A DNA stretch of 64,000 nucleotides from an uncultured Prevotellaceae bacterium (GTDB lineage Bacteria; Bacteroidota; Bacteroidia; Bacteroidales; Muribaculaceae): NCBI GenBank assembly GCA_946406035.1, contig CAMJJG010000001.1, positions 1 to 64,000 on the forward strand, in the 5' to 3' direction. The position numbers and the translations under genes were made by a program. Shown piece after piece: positions 29,107 through 37,789 of this stretch. Position 1 is the first letter of the stretch, and each line of letters opens with the position of its first letter. The notes under the pieces are model-generated. The model was not told where the DNA came from and did not search any database. It was given only the letters and a program-made list of their open reading frames with translations.

Positions 29107-29210
29107 AAAAGGCTGTGGACTTTAATAACCCAATTGGCTCAACCACAAATTAGTGTGGCGTACTCATAAAAGTTGGGTGAATGAACGAGGTCTACAGCCC
29201 CCAGCCTTTT
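29107..29210. other. Structured intergenic element of unknown function
   Basis: Nested pairings: 29107-29120 (aaaaggctgtggac) with 29190-29194 (gtcta) and 29202-29210 (cagcctttt); 29128-29133 (acccaa) with 29173-29178 (ttgggt); 29143-29147 (ccaca) with 29154-29158 (tgtgg). Confidence 0.45.
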
Positions 29211-29250
29211 TCGACCGAGCCGCCCAACTACTATATCGTTCCCCAAAATA

Positions 29251-29282
29251 ACACGCTCCCGATCAATTGATCGAGAGCGTGT
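29251..29282 (-). terminator. Terminator downstream of rpsP
   Basis: ACACGCTC...GAGCGTGT enclosing palindromic GATCAATTGATC. Confidence 0.65.
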
Positions 29283-29317
29283 GTGCATTTAAAAAGAACG
29301 GGGTTCTTTTCTCCTCT

Positions 29318-29881
29318 TTATGCCTCGGCAGCGGGAGCTTCCTCAGCAGGAGCCTCGGCGGCCTCAGCCTCTTGAGCAGCCTTAGCGGCCTCGGCCTCGG
29401 CAGCAGCCTTAGCGGCAGCGATCTCGGCCTTCTTCTTGGCTACGGCCTCGGCCTTTGCCTCGTTCTTCTTGGCCTCCTCGGCGATGGCTTTCTTGTAATC
29501 GGCCTTCTTGTCGTCGCGCTCCTTGTTGCGGATGGCGTCGAGCTTGGCCTGCTTCTCGGCCTTCCAGGCCTCGAAACGCTTCTGAGCCTCTTCCTGGGTG
29601 AAGGCGCCCTTCTTGACGCCGCCCTGGAGGTGCTTCATCAGCATCACACCCTCGCGGGAGAGAATGTTGCGTACAGTGTCGGTGGGAATTGCACCTACGT
29701 TGATCCAATAGAGTGCACGTTCAAAATTCAAACTGATGGTAGCAGGATTAGTGTTGGGGTTATAAGAACCAATCCTCTCAATAAATCTACCATCTCGTGG
29801 TGCCCTGCTATCGGCAATAACAATGGGATAGAACGCATAGTCCTTGTGACCGTGGCGCTGCAATCTGATCTTTGTTGCCAT
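29318..29881 (-). CDS. rpsP: 30S ribosomal protein S16 with long Ala/Glu/Lys-rich C-terminal extension
   Basis: [75 protein letters not shown], then about 97 aa KA(E)-rich tail. Confidence 0.95.
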   Translation of the reverse strand: MATKIRLQRHGHKDYAFYPIVIADSRAPRDGRFIERIGSYNPNTNPATISLNFERALYWINVGAIPTDTVRNILSREGVMLMKHLQGGVKKGAFTQEEAQKRFEAWKAEKQAKLDAIRNKERDDKKADYKKAIAEEAKKNEAKAEAVAKKKAEIAAAKAAAEAEAAKAAQEAEAAEAPAEEAPAAEA

Positions 29882-29928
29882 AATTTTAATCTAACAGTTT
29901 AAATTTTTAATAAGTTAATTTTACATGA

Positions 29929-29957
29929 AAAAGTGACCTTGTTGAAGGGTCACTTTT
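29929..29957. terminator. Bidirectional-looking hairpin between rpsP and tRNA-Gln
   Basis: AAAAGTGACC...GGTCACTTTT. Confidence 0.65.
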
Positions 29958-29963
29958 CTCTTG

Positions 29964-30034
29964 TTGTCCTGGAAGGATTCGAACCCTCGCAAGCGGAACC
30001 AGAATCCGATGTGCTACCATTACACCACAGGACA
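29964..30034 (-). tRNA. tRNA-Gln (CTG)
   Basis: Minus strand TGTCCTGTGGTGTAATGGTAGCACATCGGA TTCTGGT TCCGCTTGCGAGGGTTCGAATCCTTCCAGGACA+A; acceptor TGTCCTG/CAGGACA, loop TTCTGGT. Confidence 0.88.
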
Positions 30035-30158
30035 ATTCCTAATTGCGACTGCAAAGGTAATGCTTTTTCTATTACTGGCAAGAAAAAAATCAACTTTTTT
30101 TTAAAAAAAATCCTCATGCTGTAGCTAACTTGCTGTCAGACAGCGATAATTAAAAAAT

Positions 30159-30192
30159 GGGGCTGTGTCGGAAAATGATGTGACACAGCCCC
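30159..30192 (-). terminator. Terminator downstream of the M6 protease gene
   Basis: GGGGCTGTGTC...GACACAGCCCC followed on the minus strand by ATTTTTT. Confidence 0.85.
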
Positions 30193-30211
30193 ATGAAGCG
30201 GGAAGGCTAGG

Positions 30212-32425
30212 TTATTGGACTGCCAGGAGCATGTCGATGATCATGGTCAGGTCGTTGATCGCGATCATGTCATCACCATTGACATTAGCCGCCTCGAGGT
30301 TGATGGCCACTTCGTCGTTCAGCAGGTAATCGATGAGCAAGGTGACGTCGGCGATGTTGAGCACTCCGTTACCGTCCACGTCGCCCATGACAAGCTGGGG
30401 CTGCAGTGTGCCCTTGTAGTAGAGCATGACGTCGTCGAGGTAGCAGGGCTGCTCGGTGTCGCCCACGGTCTGGCTGATCTTGATCATGATGGGTGAGTCG
30501 GTGGGCAGGCTGAGCTTGCCAGTGGCGTGGAAGCCGGCCTTGACCAGCAGGATGCCCTCGGTGGGGCTGACCCATGTCATGCCGCTGTCCACCGAGTAGC
30601 TCAGCTGGAAGTTGGCATTTGTCTCGGTGGGATTATAAACCCTGTATCGCACGGCCTCGGGGGTGAGGCTGATGGGCGAAGACGTGTGCAACTCGCTGCC
30701 GTTGGTCATGGCGACGGTGTGACCGTGGTTCACGTCACTCCACACTGTGTCGACGACCGCACAAGCGTTGAAGTCCCATTGTGCAAACAGGCCTGTCACG
30801 CCCTGTGCGCTGGTGGTGTCGGCCACGGGCATTGTCTCAAAGTCCTCGATGATGCTGGTGATGCTGTCTCTAACCACATTGAAGGTGATGACCTTGCCAT
30901 CCTCGGCGATGTCGATGATGTTGTAGTCGTTGGCCTGTCCGCTCCAGGTGCACAGGCTGGGAGACGTCAGGTTGGTGATGGCGGTGATGCCCATGGTGCC
31001 GGGGAAGGGGTCAGAACCCGAGTCACGATAGGCATAGTAGGCGCGCAGCATGTCATAGTACATGTGGTTGGGGTCGCAGTTGACCTTGTTGTCCACCCAC
31101 ACGTTGACATCGGTAGAGTCCACTCGGGTGACCAGCATGCCGTGACCGGGCAGGTTCTTGTCCCACTTGCCGGCCTGGCGGTTCTCGAGAAGGAAGAACT
31201 CGTTGTCACTGGGCGTGTTCAGGCGGTAGCCCTCGTTGCTCTCGTCGAGGGGCTGCATGGCGATGGAGTCCTCACCAGCAATGAGCGTGGGCGAGGCAAA
31301 GCCCAGCGCATAGCGCTCATACAGGCTGTAGCCCACGGGATTGCGGCCATAGTTGTTGTTGAAGCCGCTGGCCATGATCGACCATGTGCCCGGGTGCACG
31401 CTCTGTCCGCCGCCATTGGCATAGTCGGCGTCATACAGGTCCATCAGTCCCAGCACATGGCTGAACTCGTGACAGATGGTGCCGATGCCAGCGATGCCAC
31501 CGCTGCTGTACTCGACGCCGGCATATCCCGTCGAGCAGGCATACATGCTGAACTGCATGCCGTCGAGCACGGGGGCCTCGTCGAGATAGAACATGTGGGG
31601 CCACAGGTAGTGGGAGTCGTTGCCCGTGTAGTTGGAGCCATAGCCCGCAACCAGGAAGAAGACCATGTCGACCGTGCCGTCGCCATCCAGGTCATAGTCG
31701 CTGTAGTTCACCTGGTCGTCGGCGGCTTCGAGGGCAGCATGGAAGATAGGGGCACTGTCCTTGATGCCATTGGGGGCTGTGCTACTGAAGTTCACCTCGA
31801 CGGGTCCCACCACGTCAAAGTGGGGGTCGAACTGCTGATTGGAGTTGTCGTAATAGTAGTCGCGCACGCTACCGGTCATGGGCACCTTGGTCCCATAGGA
31901 GGTGTAATAGCCCGTGTAGTCGTGGGTGTTGACCATGTCATCATAGAAACTGCCGGGATTGGACATCGTGAACCAGCGGTCGGTGTAGTTGACCAGGATG
32001 ATCAGGCCGCGGAACTTGCTGTAATCCATGTGGCCGTCGGCCTTGAGGTCGCGCATCGACATGTTGCGGCGACTGAGCATCTTTTTGCCGGCCTGGACCA
32101 TCGTGGCGCTGGTCAGCCCCTTGGGCAGGGTGGCGATGGTGGCAAGTTCGGCTGGTGTGCGCTGGCTGGCATCATGGGCGATGCTCTTGCTGGCCACCAG
32201 CTGGTTGCCATCCAGGCGGGCATAGGTGTAAAAACCGGCTTCGTTTTTCACCACGGTGTATCCGTCGATGGTTGTCGTGTAGTGGAAAAACTCGTCTCCG
32301 TGCAGTACCAGTGTGAGCTTGGTGCCATCGGGCTGGGTTACTGTGGCGGGAGTCGGGTCGGCAGGGACTGCTCGTGCGGCAAGGCACACCAGTCCCAGTG
32401 CAAGAAGTAGTAGTTGGGTTCTCAT
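30212..32425 (-). CDS. M6-family (immune inhibitor A-like) secreted metalloprotease with C-terminal dockerin-type repeats
   Basis: FRGLIILVNYTDRWF, GIGTICHEFSHVLGLMDLYDADY (HExxH), C-term GDVDGNGVLNIADVTLLIDYLLNDEVAINLEAANVNGDDMIAINDLTMIIDMLL. Confidence 0.9.
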   Translation of the reverse strand: MRTQLLLLALGLVCLAARAVPADPTPATVTQPDGTKLTLVLHGDEFFHYTTTIDGYTVVKNEAGFYTYARLDGNQLVASKSIAHDASQRTPAELATIATLPKGLTSATMVQAGKKMLSRRNMSMRDLKADGHMDYSKFRGLIILVNYTDRWFTMSNPGSFYDDMVNTHDYTGYYTSYGTKVPMTGSVRDYYYDNSNQQFDPHFDVVGPVEVNFSSTAPNGIKDSAPIFHAALEAADDQVNYSDYDLDGDGTVDMVFFLVAGYGSNYTGNDSHYLWPHMFYLDEAPVLDGMQFSMYACSTGYAGVEYSSGGIAGIGTICHEFSHVLGLMDLYDADYANGGGQSVHPGTWSIMASGFNNNYGRNPVGYSLYERYALGFASPTLIAGEDSIAMQPLDESNEGYRLNTPSDNEFFLLENRQAGKWDKNLPGHGMLVTRVDSTDVNVWVDNKVNCDPNHMYYDMLRAYYAYRDSGSDPFPGTMGITAITNLTSPSLCTWSGQANDYNIIDIAEDGKVITFNVVRDSITSIIEDFETMPVADTTSAQGVTGLFAQWDFNACAVVDTVWSDVNHGHTVAMTNGSELHTSSPISLTPEAVRYRVYNPTETNANFQLSYSVDSGMTWVSPTEGILLVKAGFHATGKLSLPTDSPIMIKISQTVGDTEQPCYLDDVMLYYKGTLQPQLVMGDVDGNGVLNIADVTLLIDYLLNDEVAINLEAANVNGDDMIAINDLTMIIDMLLAVQ

Positions 32426-32713
32426 ATGTGTAAAAATTTAGATATTAATATTTGACCTTTTATTAAGTATTGATTTTCCTATTAAGGTTGGCCTGCTAGG
32501 TTATGTTTCACAAAGGTAGATGTTTTTTCCATAATGGCAAGCAATTAAAGGGAAAAATAGAAAAATGGCTAAAAATAGGGACGTTTCTCTTACTGTAAAA
32601 CATCAAAAAGTAAGGAAATGATAGAATAGATGTTTTAGCGGGGCAACGGCTCTATCATTCCCCCCTAAAAAGAATTGCCCACACTCACTTTCACTCATTG
32701 ATAGCGTGATGGG

Positions 32714-33967
32714 CTACTCAAAACGCATGGTGGCGGTGGGCTTGATGGTCGAGATGATGTGGCTGGCGCCGAGCAGGGTGAGGTAGGAGATGACGATGAT
32801 GCCGATGTTGAGCATCACCAGGGCAGGAATGCTAAGGGATATGGGCACGTATGGCATGTAGTAGGCTGTCGGGTCCAGACGCACGATGTGGCCGTATTGC
32901 TGCAACAGGGCCAGCCCGATGCCGATGATGTTGCCCAAGACGAGGGCCTTGAGAATGAGCTTGCCCGTCAGGTAGATGAAAATGCGGCGGATGGCCCCGT
33001 TCGTGGCACCCATGGCCTTGAAGTTGCCGATGACGCGGATGCGTTCGAGCACAATCATCAGCATGGCCGAGATGAGCGTGAACGCGGCCACAATCATCAT
33101 CAGGGTGAGGATGATGACGACATTCATGTCTAGCATCTGCAGCCAGGCGAAAAACGGCAGGTTATTCTGATGGGTGGTGGTGACAAAGAACAGGTTCTTG
33201 CTCTCTTGCTGCACGGTGTTCTTGGCCAGCAGGGAGTACAGGCTGTAGGCATCGCTGTCCAGGTCGCTGGTGCTGCCCATGTTCACAGCCACGCTCGTGC
33301 CCGTATCGCCATTCCAGCCGTTCACGCCCTGCACGATGCCGATGCCGCCCACGACGTAGGCGTTGTCAAACGCTTCGAGGTCGGTCTCGAAAACGCCGCT
33401 GATGGTCAAGTTCCTCACCTTGATGCTGTTGTCGATGAAATAGGTGAGCACTTTGTCGCCGGCATGAAGCTTGAGGCGGTCGGCAACGGTCTTGGAGATG
33501 ATGATCTGGTTGCCCGAAGCCGTGTCGCTCACGGCAGGGACGCTGCCGTCGATCATCTTGCTGTCGAGATAGCTGAAGTCATAACCCTCGTCCACGCCGC
33601 GCATGATGATGCCCATGAAGTCCTCGTCGGTCTTGAGGATGGCGCTCTTGTCGGCGATGAGGCTCATGCTCTCGACCAGCGGGGCAAACGCGCTGTCGCC
33701 GGCAATCGCTTCACGCACCTCGCGGCCATTGACGGTGGCATAATTGTCATCGATGCCCAGGGCCGCGTTGGTCACGCGCAGGTGGGCGTCCAGGTGCATG
33801 ATTTTGCCCGATATCTCTCCCTTGAAGCCCATGACGATGGCAATGGAAAGAATCATCACAACAATGGCGAGCACGATGCCCACGAGGGCGACTGTCAGGC
33901 TGGGTGAGCCCTTCTGCCGCTCGTTGTCGAGTTTCATGCGCCGCGCTATGTAGAGTTCGTGATTCAT
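32714..33967 (-). CDS. FtsX/LolE-like ABC transporter permease
   Basis: MNHELYIARRMKLDNERQKGSPSLTVALVGIVLAIVVMILSIAIVMGFKGEI; four TM pattern; C-term LLGASHIISTIKPTATMRFE. Start reset from ORF-track 34294: a TAACTTTG -7 element (33976-33983, minus) sits 8 nt before this ATG. Confidence 0.88.
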   Translation of the reverse strand: MNHELYIARRMKLDNERQKGSPSLTVALVGIVLAIVVMILSIAIVMGFKGEISGKIMHLDAHLRVTNAALGIDDNYATVNGREVREAIAGDSAFAPLVESMSLIADKSAILKTDEDFMGIIMRGVDEGYDFSYLDSKMIDGSVPAVSDTASGNQIIISKTVADRLKLHAGDKVLTYFIDNSIKVRNLTISGVFETDLEAFDNAYVVGGIGIVQGVNGWNGDTGTSVAVNMGSTSDLDSDAYSLYSLLAKNTVQQESKNLFFVTTTHQNNLPFFAWLQMLDMNVVIILTLMMIVAAFTLISAMLMIVLERIRVIGNFKAMGATNGAIRRIFIYLTGKLILKALVLGNIIGIGLALLQQYGHIVRLDPTAYYMPYVPISLSIPALVMLNIGIIVISYLTLLGASHIISTIKPTATMRFE

Positions 33968-34046
33968 TTCGGGCGCAAAGTTAGTGCATTTTTCATTTAT
34001 TTCTACTAATTTTGTTGTCACAAACGATAAAATCCAAGTATAGAAA

Positions 34047-35894
34047 ATGAAACGTACCTTTTCCATTTTGATGGCTGTGCTGGCCGTGTCGCTGGCAATG
34101 CAGGGTGGGGTGGTCAAGCTGGCTATCCTGAGTGATGTGCATGTGACACCAGGTAATGACAATGAAGGCAAGCTGCGCGAGGCCGTGGCCGAGATCAACG
34201 CGACCGATGTCGATGCCGTGATGATGACAGGTGACCTCACCAACGAGGGCAGCGACGAGCAGCTGCGCAACATCAAGGGCATCTTGGACGGCATTACGGC
34301 CCATCCGCTCTATGTCATCCCCGGCAACCACGAGAACAACTGGAGCCAGAGTGCCTGCAAGACGTTCAACGACCTGTGGGGCAGCGACCGGTTTGTGTTC
34401 ACGGTCGATGACCTGGTGGTCGTGGGCATGAACTGCGGCCCGTTCATGAAGATGGGCGACGGCCACATCAAGCAGGAAGACCTCCTGTGGCTCGACAGCA
34501 CCCTCAACGCTATGGTCAAGCCCGGCATGCAGGTGTTGAGTGTCAACCACTATCCCATCCTCGACGATCTGGACAATTATCGGGCTTACGTCGATATTCT
34601 CAAGAAATACCCTGTTATCACCCACCAGTGCGGCCATTATCACCGCTGGCGCCTGTATGAGACCGACGGCATCAATGGTGTGATGGTGCGCGCCCTGGAC
34701 ATGGGTGGCGGCAACTATGGCTACACGTTGATGACTATCGACCTGGACCGACAATGGATATATGTATATAATAAGGTATTAGGCCGTGACCCCGAGGTGA
34801 TGTTCTCTTATCGCATCAACACCGATTACTATATGCCCTCGTTGCCGCGAGAGCAATACTCGGTACCCTCGGGCTTCTCGATCCAGCGCGTGGTGGCCGA
34901 CAATGCCTCGATCTTCACCCGGCTGGGTGTTGATGACAAGAACATCTACTTTGGCAATTCGCTGGGATACTGCAAGGCCGTGGACAAGAAGACGGGTGCC
35001 CTGCGCTGGCAGTACAAGACCGACGCGATGCTCTTCTCGCGACCGGCTGTGGGTGACAAGTATATCGTCTTGCCCACGAGCGACAAGCGGCTCGTCTGGC
35101 TTGACAAGAAGACAGGCAAACCCAAATGGCAGTATAGTGCCGATGGACCCTATGTCGCCGACGGAGTGGTCCAGGACGGCATACTCTATCAGGGTGGCTA
35201 CAAGACATTCCAGGCGTGGGACGTGAAGCGGCATCGCCTGTTGTGGCAATATGACAGCATCAACAACTATTGTCAGGCGGCGCCTGTGGTTGATGATAAT
35301 GATGTCATCTTTGGCGCTTGGGACACCCGCCTGCGCTCGCTCAATCGCCGCACTGGCGCCCTGCAGTGGCAGTGGGACAACGGTAAGGCCGCCAACCTCT
35401 ACAGTCCTGGCAATGTCGTGCCTGTTGTCACCCCCGACCGTGTGGTCATCGTTGCTCCCGACCGCGTCACTACCGCTATCGACCGCCGTGATGGCACTCA
35501 GCAGTGGCGCGAGAAGAATGAGAATAAGGTGCGTGAGAGTTTGGGCTGCAGCGCCGATGGCCGCGTGGCCTATGCCAAGACGATGGACGGCACACTCGTC
35601 GCCATGAGCACCGGCGACAAGTATCAATTCCTGTGGGAGGTGGATCTGGGTTTCGGCTACGAGCATGCACCCTGCATCATCCTCGAGCGTTACGGCCACA
35701 TCTATTGCGGCTCCCGCCGTGGCATGCTGGCCGTTGTCAATGCCGCTACCCATGAGTTGGAATTCACCTATCGCCTGGGCACCAGCGAGGTCAACGGTTT
35801 TGAGTATGATGACGAGGGAAATGTATATTGCTCCCTCATCGAGGGCACCATCTGGCGCATCTTCACCGACCTCCACATCGTCTCCTGCGACTGA
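34047..35894 (+). CDS. Secreted calcineurin-like metallophosphoesterase fused to a PQQ/BamB-like beta-propeller
   Basis: AILSDVHVTPG, MMTGDLTNEG, VIPGNHENNW, QCGHYHRWR; then propeller repeats KKTGALRWQYKTDAMLFSRPAVGDKYI, KKTGKPKWQYSADGPYVADGVVQDG, RRTGALQWQWDNG. Confidence 0.88.
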   Translation: MKRTFSILMAVLAVSLAMQGGVVKLAILSDVHVTPGNDNEGKLREAVAEINATDVDAVMMTGDLTNEGSDEQLRNIKGILDGITAHPLYVIPGNHENNWSQSACKTFNDLWGSDRFVFTVDDLVVVGMNCGPFMKMGDGHIKQEDLLWLDSTLNAMVKPGMQVLSVNHYPILDDLDNYRAYVDILKKYPVITHQCGHYHRWRLYETDGINGVMVRALDMGGGNYGYTLMTIDLDRQWIYVYNKVLGRDPEVMFSYRINTDYYMPSLPREQYSVPSGFSIQRVVADNASIFTRLGVDDKNIYFGNSLGYCKAVDKKTGALRWQYKTDAMLFSRPAVGDKYIVLPTSDKRLVWLDKKTGKPKWQYSADGPYVADGVVQDGILYQGGYKTFQAWDVKRHRLLWQYDSINNYCQAAPVVDDNDVIFGAWDTRLRSLNRRTGALQWQWDNGKAANLYSPGNVVPVVTPDRVVIVAPDRVTTAIDRRDGTQQWREKNENKVRESLGCSADGRVAYAKTMDGTLVAMSTGDKYQFLWEVDLGFGYEHAPCIILERYGHIYCGSRRGMLAVVNAATHELEFTYRLGTSEVNGFEYDDEGNVYCSLIEGTIWRIFTDLHIVSCD

Positions 35895-35988
35895 CGCCAT
35901 AGCATCGTAAACAACAACCGGAACAGCATCTTTCTACAAATGTTGTCCCGGTTGTTGTTTATTGTTGTTTTGGTTGTCTGACAAGTTG

Positions 35989-36861
35989 TTAGTCGAAGTG
36001 CTTGCGGCGGAAGACGAAGTTGTGGCCCAGGTACTTGTCGCGGACGGTGGGATTGTCGGCGAGTTCCTCGCTAGTGCCCTGGAACAGGATTTTGCCCTCA
36101 AACAGCAGGTAGGCCCTGTCGGTGATGCTCAGCGTCTCGGGGGCGTTGTGGTCGGTGATGAGGATGCCGATGTTCTTGCTCTTGAGGCTATAGACGATGC
36201 TCTGGATGTCCTCGACGGCAATGGGATCGACGCCGGCAAATGGCTCATCGAGCATGATGAAGTGCGGGTTGATGGCCAGGCCGCGTGCAATCTCGGTGCG
36301 GCGGCGCTCACCGCCCGAGAGGCGGTTACCCAGGTTCTTGCGCACCTTCTGCAAGTGGAACTCGCTGATGAGTTGTTCCAGACGGTCCTTCTGCTCGGCA
36401 GGCGTGAGGGTGGTCATCTCGAGCACGGTGCGGATGTTGTCCTCGACACTGAGCGTGCGGAACACCGATGCCTCCTGCGGCAGATAGCCGATGCCCAACT
36501 GGGCACGGCGATAGACGGGCAGAGTGGTGATGTCCACGTCGTTGAGAAAGACGCGGCCCTCGTTGGGCGACACCAAACCTGTTGTCATGTAGAAGGTTGT
36601 CGTCTTGCCGGCGCCATTGGGTCCCAACAGGCCGACGATCTCGCCCTGATGTACATTGATGGACACGTGGTTGACGACCGTGCGCTGGCGGTATTTTTTC
36701 ACCAGGTTGTCGGTGCTGAGCACGAGCGTGCCCTCGTCGCCCGATGCCTTGAGACGGGCAACGGTTTCCTTGTCGGTGCGCCTCGATGACTTGTGTCCCC
36801 TTGCGCCCGCCGGCTCACTCGATTCGGTTGGCTTGCCGTTGTGTTGCCAGGGCAATTTCAT
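35989..36861 (-). CDS. lptB: LPS export ABC transporter ATP-binding protein LptB with N-terminal extension
   Basis: [106 protein letters not shown]. Confidence 0.95.
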   Translation of the reverse strand: MKLPWQHNGKPTESSEPAGARGHKSSRRTDKETVARLKASGDEGTLVLSTDNLVKKYRQRTVVNHVSINVHQGEIVGLLGPNGAGKTTTFYMTTGLVSPNEGRVFLNDVDITTLPVYRRAQLGIGYLPQEASVFRTLSVEDNIRTVLEMTTLTPAEQKDRLEQLISEFHLQKVRKNLGNRLSGGERRRTEIARGLAINPHFIMLDEPFAGVDPIAVEDIQSIVYSLKSKNIGILITDHNAPETLSITDRAYLLFEGKILFQGTSEELADNPTVRDKYLGHNFVFRRKHFD

Positions 36862-37481
36862 TTCTTCTTGGCGGTAGTCAGTCGACCCTTGATATAGTCG
36901 GTGATGAGGTTGATGGCCACCTCGTTGTTGCCACCCTCGGGGATGATGATGTTGGCGAACTTCTTGGTGGGCTCGATGTGCAGCTGGTGCATGGGCTTCA
37001 ACACACGCTGGTAGCGCTCGATGACGGCCTCGGCAGTGCGGCCGCGCTCGATGCAGTCGCGCGAGATAACGCGTATCAGGCGGTCATCGCCATCGGCATC
37101 GACAAACACCTTGATGTCCATCATCTTCCTCAAGCGGGCATCGACCAGGGCCATAATGCCCTCGATGAGCACCACGTCGTGGGGGCCCATGGGGACGGTC
37201 TCCTTCTGGCGCGAGCAGGTGAGGTAACTGTAGGTGGGCATTTCGATTGATTCGCCGCGCTTGAGCATCTTGACATGCTCGAGCAGCAGGTTCCAGTCGA
37301 ATGCTGCTGGCTCGTCAAAGTTGATGTTCTGACGCTCTTCGGGTGGGACATGGCTCGAGTCCTTATAATAAGAATCCTGCGAAATCACGCCGACCTCGCC
37401 CTCGGGCAGACGTTCCATGATTTTGCGCACTACTGTAGTTTTACCAGAGCCGGTGCCGCCGGCAATACCGATGATAATCAT
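36858..37481 (-). CDS. udk: Uridine kinase
   Basis: [60 protein letters not shown]; 4-nt overlap with lptB. Confidence 0.96.
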   Translation of the reverse strand: MIIIGIAGGTGSGKTTVVRKIMERLPEGEVGVISQDSYYKDSSHVPPEERQNINFDEPAAFDWNLLLEHVKMLKRGESIEMPTYSYLTCSRQKETVPMGPHDVVLIEGIMALVDARLRKMMDIKVFVDADGDDRLIRVISRDCIERGRTAEAVIERYQRVLKPMHQLHIEPTKKFANIIIPEGGNNEVAINLITDYIKGRLTTAKKK

Positions 37482-37640
37482 AACATTAACTTGATTTTAA
37501 AAGTCACACTTGTTGACGAAAAATGGGTGTAGGCCACATTTTAAACACACAAAGGTAGCAAAATTGCCGCAATCGCGATGCCTTTTTCAACAATTATTTC
37601 AAAATAAAGTGTAAAATGAGGTCTATAGGGTATTGTGGAC

Positions 37641-37694
37641 CTGTCAGATTAGCTGACAATGTGTCAGCCTGCCACTTTTGGCACGCGGTTTGCA
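37641..37694 (+). promoter_or_regulatory. Sigma-54-type -24/-12 promoter with nested upstream inverted repeats before dnaK
   Basis: TGGCAC-GCGGT-TTGCA at 37679-37694; TGTCAG(37642)...CTGACA(37653)...TGTCAG(37662); TGCCActttTGGCA at 37670-37683. Confidence 0.65.
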
Positions 37695-37789
37695 CAGATG
37701 AGTGCGGTGATCCGTGTCATGCGGTCACCAATCAAGATCGCAATTAATAACATTAAAAACATAAAAACAAAGAAAGAGAGACATTTATT

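Noticed and set aside
29341-29480. GCC/GAG-rich short repeats resembling a tandem array
   Set aside because: They are codons for the Ala/Glu/Lys-rich S16 tail, not an independent repeat or CRISPR array
30527-32410. 627-aa plus-strand ORF opposite the M6 protease gene
   Set aside because: Antisense shadow ORF; no recognisable domains
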